Positions 27,045-28,948 of a stretch of 28,948 nt of DNA are shown here, in pieces. Source of the DNA: a virus; IMG/VR virus record IMGVR_UViG_3300031972_000708, positions 1 through 28,948 of that record; one strand, written 5' to 3'. A program made the position numbers and the translations under genes. The notes beneath the pieces were generated by a model. It ran no database searches, was not told where the DNA came from, and was given only the letters and a program-made list of their open reading frames with translations. How positions within the stretch are numbered: position 1 is the stretch's first letter; the number at the start of each line of letters is the position of its first letter.

Positions 27045-28850
27045 ATGGCATTAGTTCTCAACGATAGAGTCAAAGAAACCACAACGACAACTGGACAGGG
27101 TACCATATCTTTAGGTGGTGCTGCAACTGGTTTTGAGACATTTGTAACCGGTGTTGGTGACACAAATACAACTTATTATATTATTGTACACGAGTCAGAC
27201 GGCACGTGGGAAATAGGTATTGGAACTGTAGCTGACGCGTCTCCCGACACTCTTGCACGAACCACGGTAATCGATACATCAGCAGGTAACACAACTAAAA
27301 TAGATTTTGCAGCCGGTAGTAAAACAGTATTTTGTACACTACCTTCAAGCAAAGCTGTATTCCTGGACGCAGATGGTGACGTTACATTAGGAGCTAATTT
27401 AGATGTTGGTGGTAATCTAACAGTTACTGGTACAACAACATTTAATGGTGGCACACTAACTCTTGGTGATGCTAACACAGACAACATTGTATTTGGTGGT
27501 GAGGTTGATTCTAATATTATACCTGACGATGACAATACATATGATTTAGGTAGTTCGTCAAAAGAATGGAAAGATATTTATATTGATGGTACTGCATATT
27601 TAGATGCCATCAACTTCGATGGCACGGCTATTACATCAACAGCTGCAGAATTAAATATACTTGATGGGGTTACTGCAAGTGCAACAGATATTAATCTTAT
27701 TGATGGAATAACAAACGGAACAGTAATAGCAAGCAAAGCTATTATAACAGATTCAAATAAAGATATAACCGGTGGTAGAAATATTACCATTAGTGGTGAA
27801 CTTGATGCAGCTACTTTAGATATTAGTGGTGATGCAGATATTGATGGTACATTAGAAGCAGATGCAATAACAGTTAATGGCACTGCTTTATCTAGTGTAA
27901 TATCAGGAACAACAGTGTCGAACGCAACATTAGCGGCGACAGTAACAGTTACAGACAGCACAGCTAACACAAATTTTCCTGTTGTATTTCACGATGAATC
28001 AAACGCTTTATTAGATGACACAGGTGCACTAAGATATAATCCAAGCACAGGAGAATTACTTGTACCCAAACTAACTGTAGCAGGAACAACTACGACTGTA
28101 GATACAGTTACAATGAATGCACAAAACGCAGTGATATTTGAGGGCGCTACCGCTGACGCACATGAAACTACACTTACAATTGTAGATCCTACTGATGATA
28201 GAACAATTAATCTACCAAACGTTTCAGGTACAATACCTGTATTGGCAGCTGTAAGCGCAACACAAATTACATCTACACCTGAAGAACTAAACGTGCTTGA
28301 TGGCATTACAGCAGTGGTAGGTGAATTGAATGCTCTAGATTTAGGTAGCACAGCTGTTGGAACAGCGATTGCTTCTAAAGCAGTTATTTTAGACTCTAAT
28401 AAAGATTACACTGGTATTAGAAATTTAACAATTACTGGTGAACTAGATGGAGCAACATTAGATATTTCCGGTGATGCAGACATTGATGGTACTTTAGAGA
28501 CTGATGCCTTGTCTATTAATGGAACAGCGGTAACTTCTACTGCAGCAGAACTAAATGTACTTGATGGTATTACCGCAGTAGTTGGTGAGCTTAATGCACT
28601 AGATTTAGGCAGTACAGCAGTCGGTACGGCTATTGCTTCTAAGGCAGTTATTTTAGATTCAAACAAAGATTATACAGGTATTAGAAATTTAACTATTACA
28701 GGTGAACTAGATGGAGCTACATTAGACATATCTGGAAACGCTGATATAGATGGCACATTAGAGGCAGATGCCATCACAATAGGCGGTACATCAACAGATA
28801 CACTATATGCATCACCAGGGTTCGCGGTTGCGATGGCGATCGCTCTGTGA
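27045..28850 (+). CDS. repetitive tail fibre protein
   Basis: This 601-aa protein follows after 6 bases. Residues 1-100 (VKETTTTTGQGTISLGGAAT) form an attachment domain typical of marine fibres. From about 115 the protein consists of beta-helix-like repeats: ELNxLDGIT, GTAIASKAxIxDSNKD, RNxTIxGELDxATLDISG and ADIDGTLEADAI recur. Two 88-aa copies, starting with ELNVLDGIT at 28284 and 28548, are identical in protein over the first 63 residues but differ silently in 29 codons. Fibre trimers should bind host receptors. The C terminus is short (ASPGFAVAMAIAL) without a recognisable chaperone or receptor domain. Confidence 0.8.
   Translation: MALVLNDRVKETTTTTGQGTISLGGAATGFETFVTGVGDTNTTYYIIVHESDGTWEIGIGTVADASPDTLARTTVIDTSAGNTTKIDFAAGSKTVFCTLPSSKAVFLDADGDVTLGANLDVGGNLTVTGTTTFNGGTLTLGDANTDNIVFGGEVDSNIIPDDDNTYDLGSSSKEWKDIYIDGTAYLDAINFDGTAITSTAAELNILDGVTASATDINLIDGITNGTVIASKAIITDSNKDITGGRNITISGELDAATLDISGDADIDGTLEADAITVNGTALSSVISGTTVSNATLAATVTVTDSTANTNFPVVFHDESNALLDDTGALRYNPSTGELLVPKLTVAGTTTTVDTVTMNAQNAVIFEGATADAHETTLTIVDPTDDRTINLPNVSGTIPVLAAVSATQITSTPEELNVLDGITAVVGELNALDLGSTAVGTAIASKAVILDSNKDYTGIRNLTITGELDGATLDISGDADIDGTLETDALSINGTAVTSTAAELNVLDGITAVVGELNALDLGSTAVGTAIASKAVILDSNKDYTGIRNLTITGELDGATLDISGNADIDGTLEADAITIGGTSTDTLYASPGFAVAMAIAL
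28284..28811 (+). repeat. 264-base (88-codon) tandem fibre repeat
   Basis: Copy one starts at 28284 and copy two at 28548, a distance of 264 bases. A third, more diverged copy with ELNILDGVT lies upstream at about 27649. Between the first two, the 63-residue stretch from ELNVLDG to DISG is identical in protein while 29 of 63 codons differ by synonymous changes; downstream, D to N and T to A changes appear. Confidence 0.85.
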
Positions 28851-28872
28851 TATAACGAAATAGGAGAAAAAT

Positions 28873-28948
28873 ATGGCACAAGATTTTGAATCAAATGGTA
28901 AAAGAATAACAAATTCTGCTACCACTATCTTTACAGCGGACAGCGATG
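28873..28948 (+). CDS. start of a further virion protein, cut by window end
   Basis: The ATG has TAGGAGAAAAAT before it, 22 bases after the fibre stop. The visible 25 residues read MAQDFESNGKRITNSATTIF and then TADSD. This resembles starts of small structural proteins after fibre genes in marine podoviruses. Frame stays open to the window edge, so length and function cannot be judged. Confidence 0.65.
   Translation, partial: MAQDFESNGKRITNSATTIFTADSD

Noticed and set aside
27176-28666. Minus-strand frames opposite the tail fibre
   Set aside because: They are repetitive Ser/Ala/Val products of the fibre repeats read backwards, with no ribosome-binding sites.

Overview
The window is a stretch of a tailed double-stranded DNA phage, most likely a marine podovirus infecting an AT-rich alphaproteobacterium of the SAR11/SAR116 kind. 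The phage assignment rests on sequence: small and large terminase subunits, a P22-like portal with a Gln/Met-rich tail, scaffold, capsid cement protein and major capsid protein, head-tail connector proteins and a repetitive tail fibre occur in virion-assembly order. The host assignment is inference from the AT-rich coding sequence and from small protein families that I associate with marine uncultured-phage contigs (DUF6321-like and DUF6496-like basic proteins, GGRVG-motif proteins). No integrase, DNA polymerase or endolysin is recognisable, so the window is part of a larger genome.

Layout. (1) 1-3880, plus strand: a strong sigma70-type promoter at 118-147 starts a tightly overlapping run of small genes: ribbon-helix-helix protein, zinc-ribbon protein, unknown 342-aa protein, small membrane protein, stand-alone TSCPD-domain protein and a RecB/Cas4-like PD-(D/E)XK nuclease. 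(2) 3880-6300, plus: HExxH metallopeptidase, CPYAK-motif protein, three very basic small proteins (one with an EF-hand-like loop), a membrane/coiled-coil protein and two small proteins. (3) 6327-7696, plus: small terminase subunit, basic protein, an unknown protein and a VRR-NUC-like nuclease. (4) 7743-11360, minus strand: an accessory module, GC-rich in its left two thirds, separating the two terminase genes. It holds a coiled-coil protein, a 52-aa protein, a Gp88-like cysteine-rich protein, a DUF3846-like protein, a 317-aa unknown, a zinc-finger protein and a 48-aa protein. (5) 11661-28948, plus: terminase large subunit, GGRVG-repeat protein, portal, glycine-rich protein, small basic and membrane proteins, 3TM holin-like protein, GroES-like co-chaperonin, scaffold, cement protein, major capsid protein, structural proteins, connectors, tail fibre and the start of another virion gene.

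The right half forms the virion morphogenesis program: packaging motor, portal, scaffold-guided capsid assembly (possibly helped by the phage GroES with host GroEL), connector and fibre. Strong TTCG-loop terminators after the major capsid gene and after the next gene, with a new promoter between them, suggest that expression is tuned gene by gene.

The most unusual part is region 4. The five main leaders in it share a GAAAGGATA ribosome-binding block, and four of these lie behind similar promoters. Tandem CTTGCG octamer arrays sit directly upstream of all four promoters, with a fifth array at the left edge of the module. Two of the promoters also carry a near-identical dyad (TTTAGAATGATTCTAA) resembling the alphaproteobacterial Irr iron-control element. 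This looks like a self-regulated cargo module inserted between terS and terL, possibly with an origin function.
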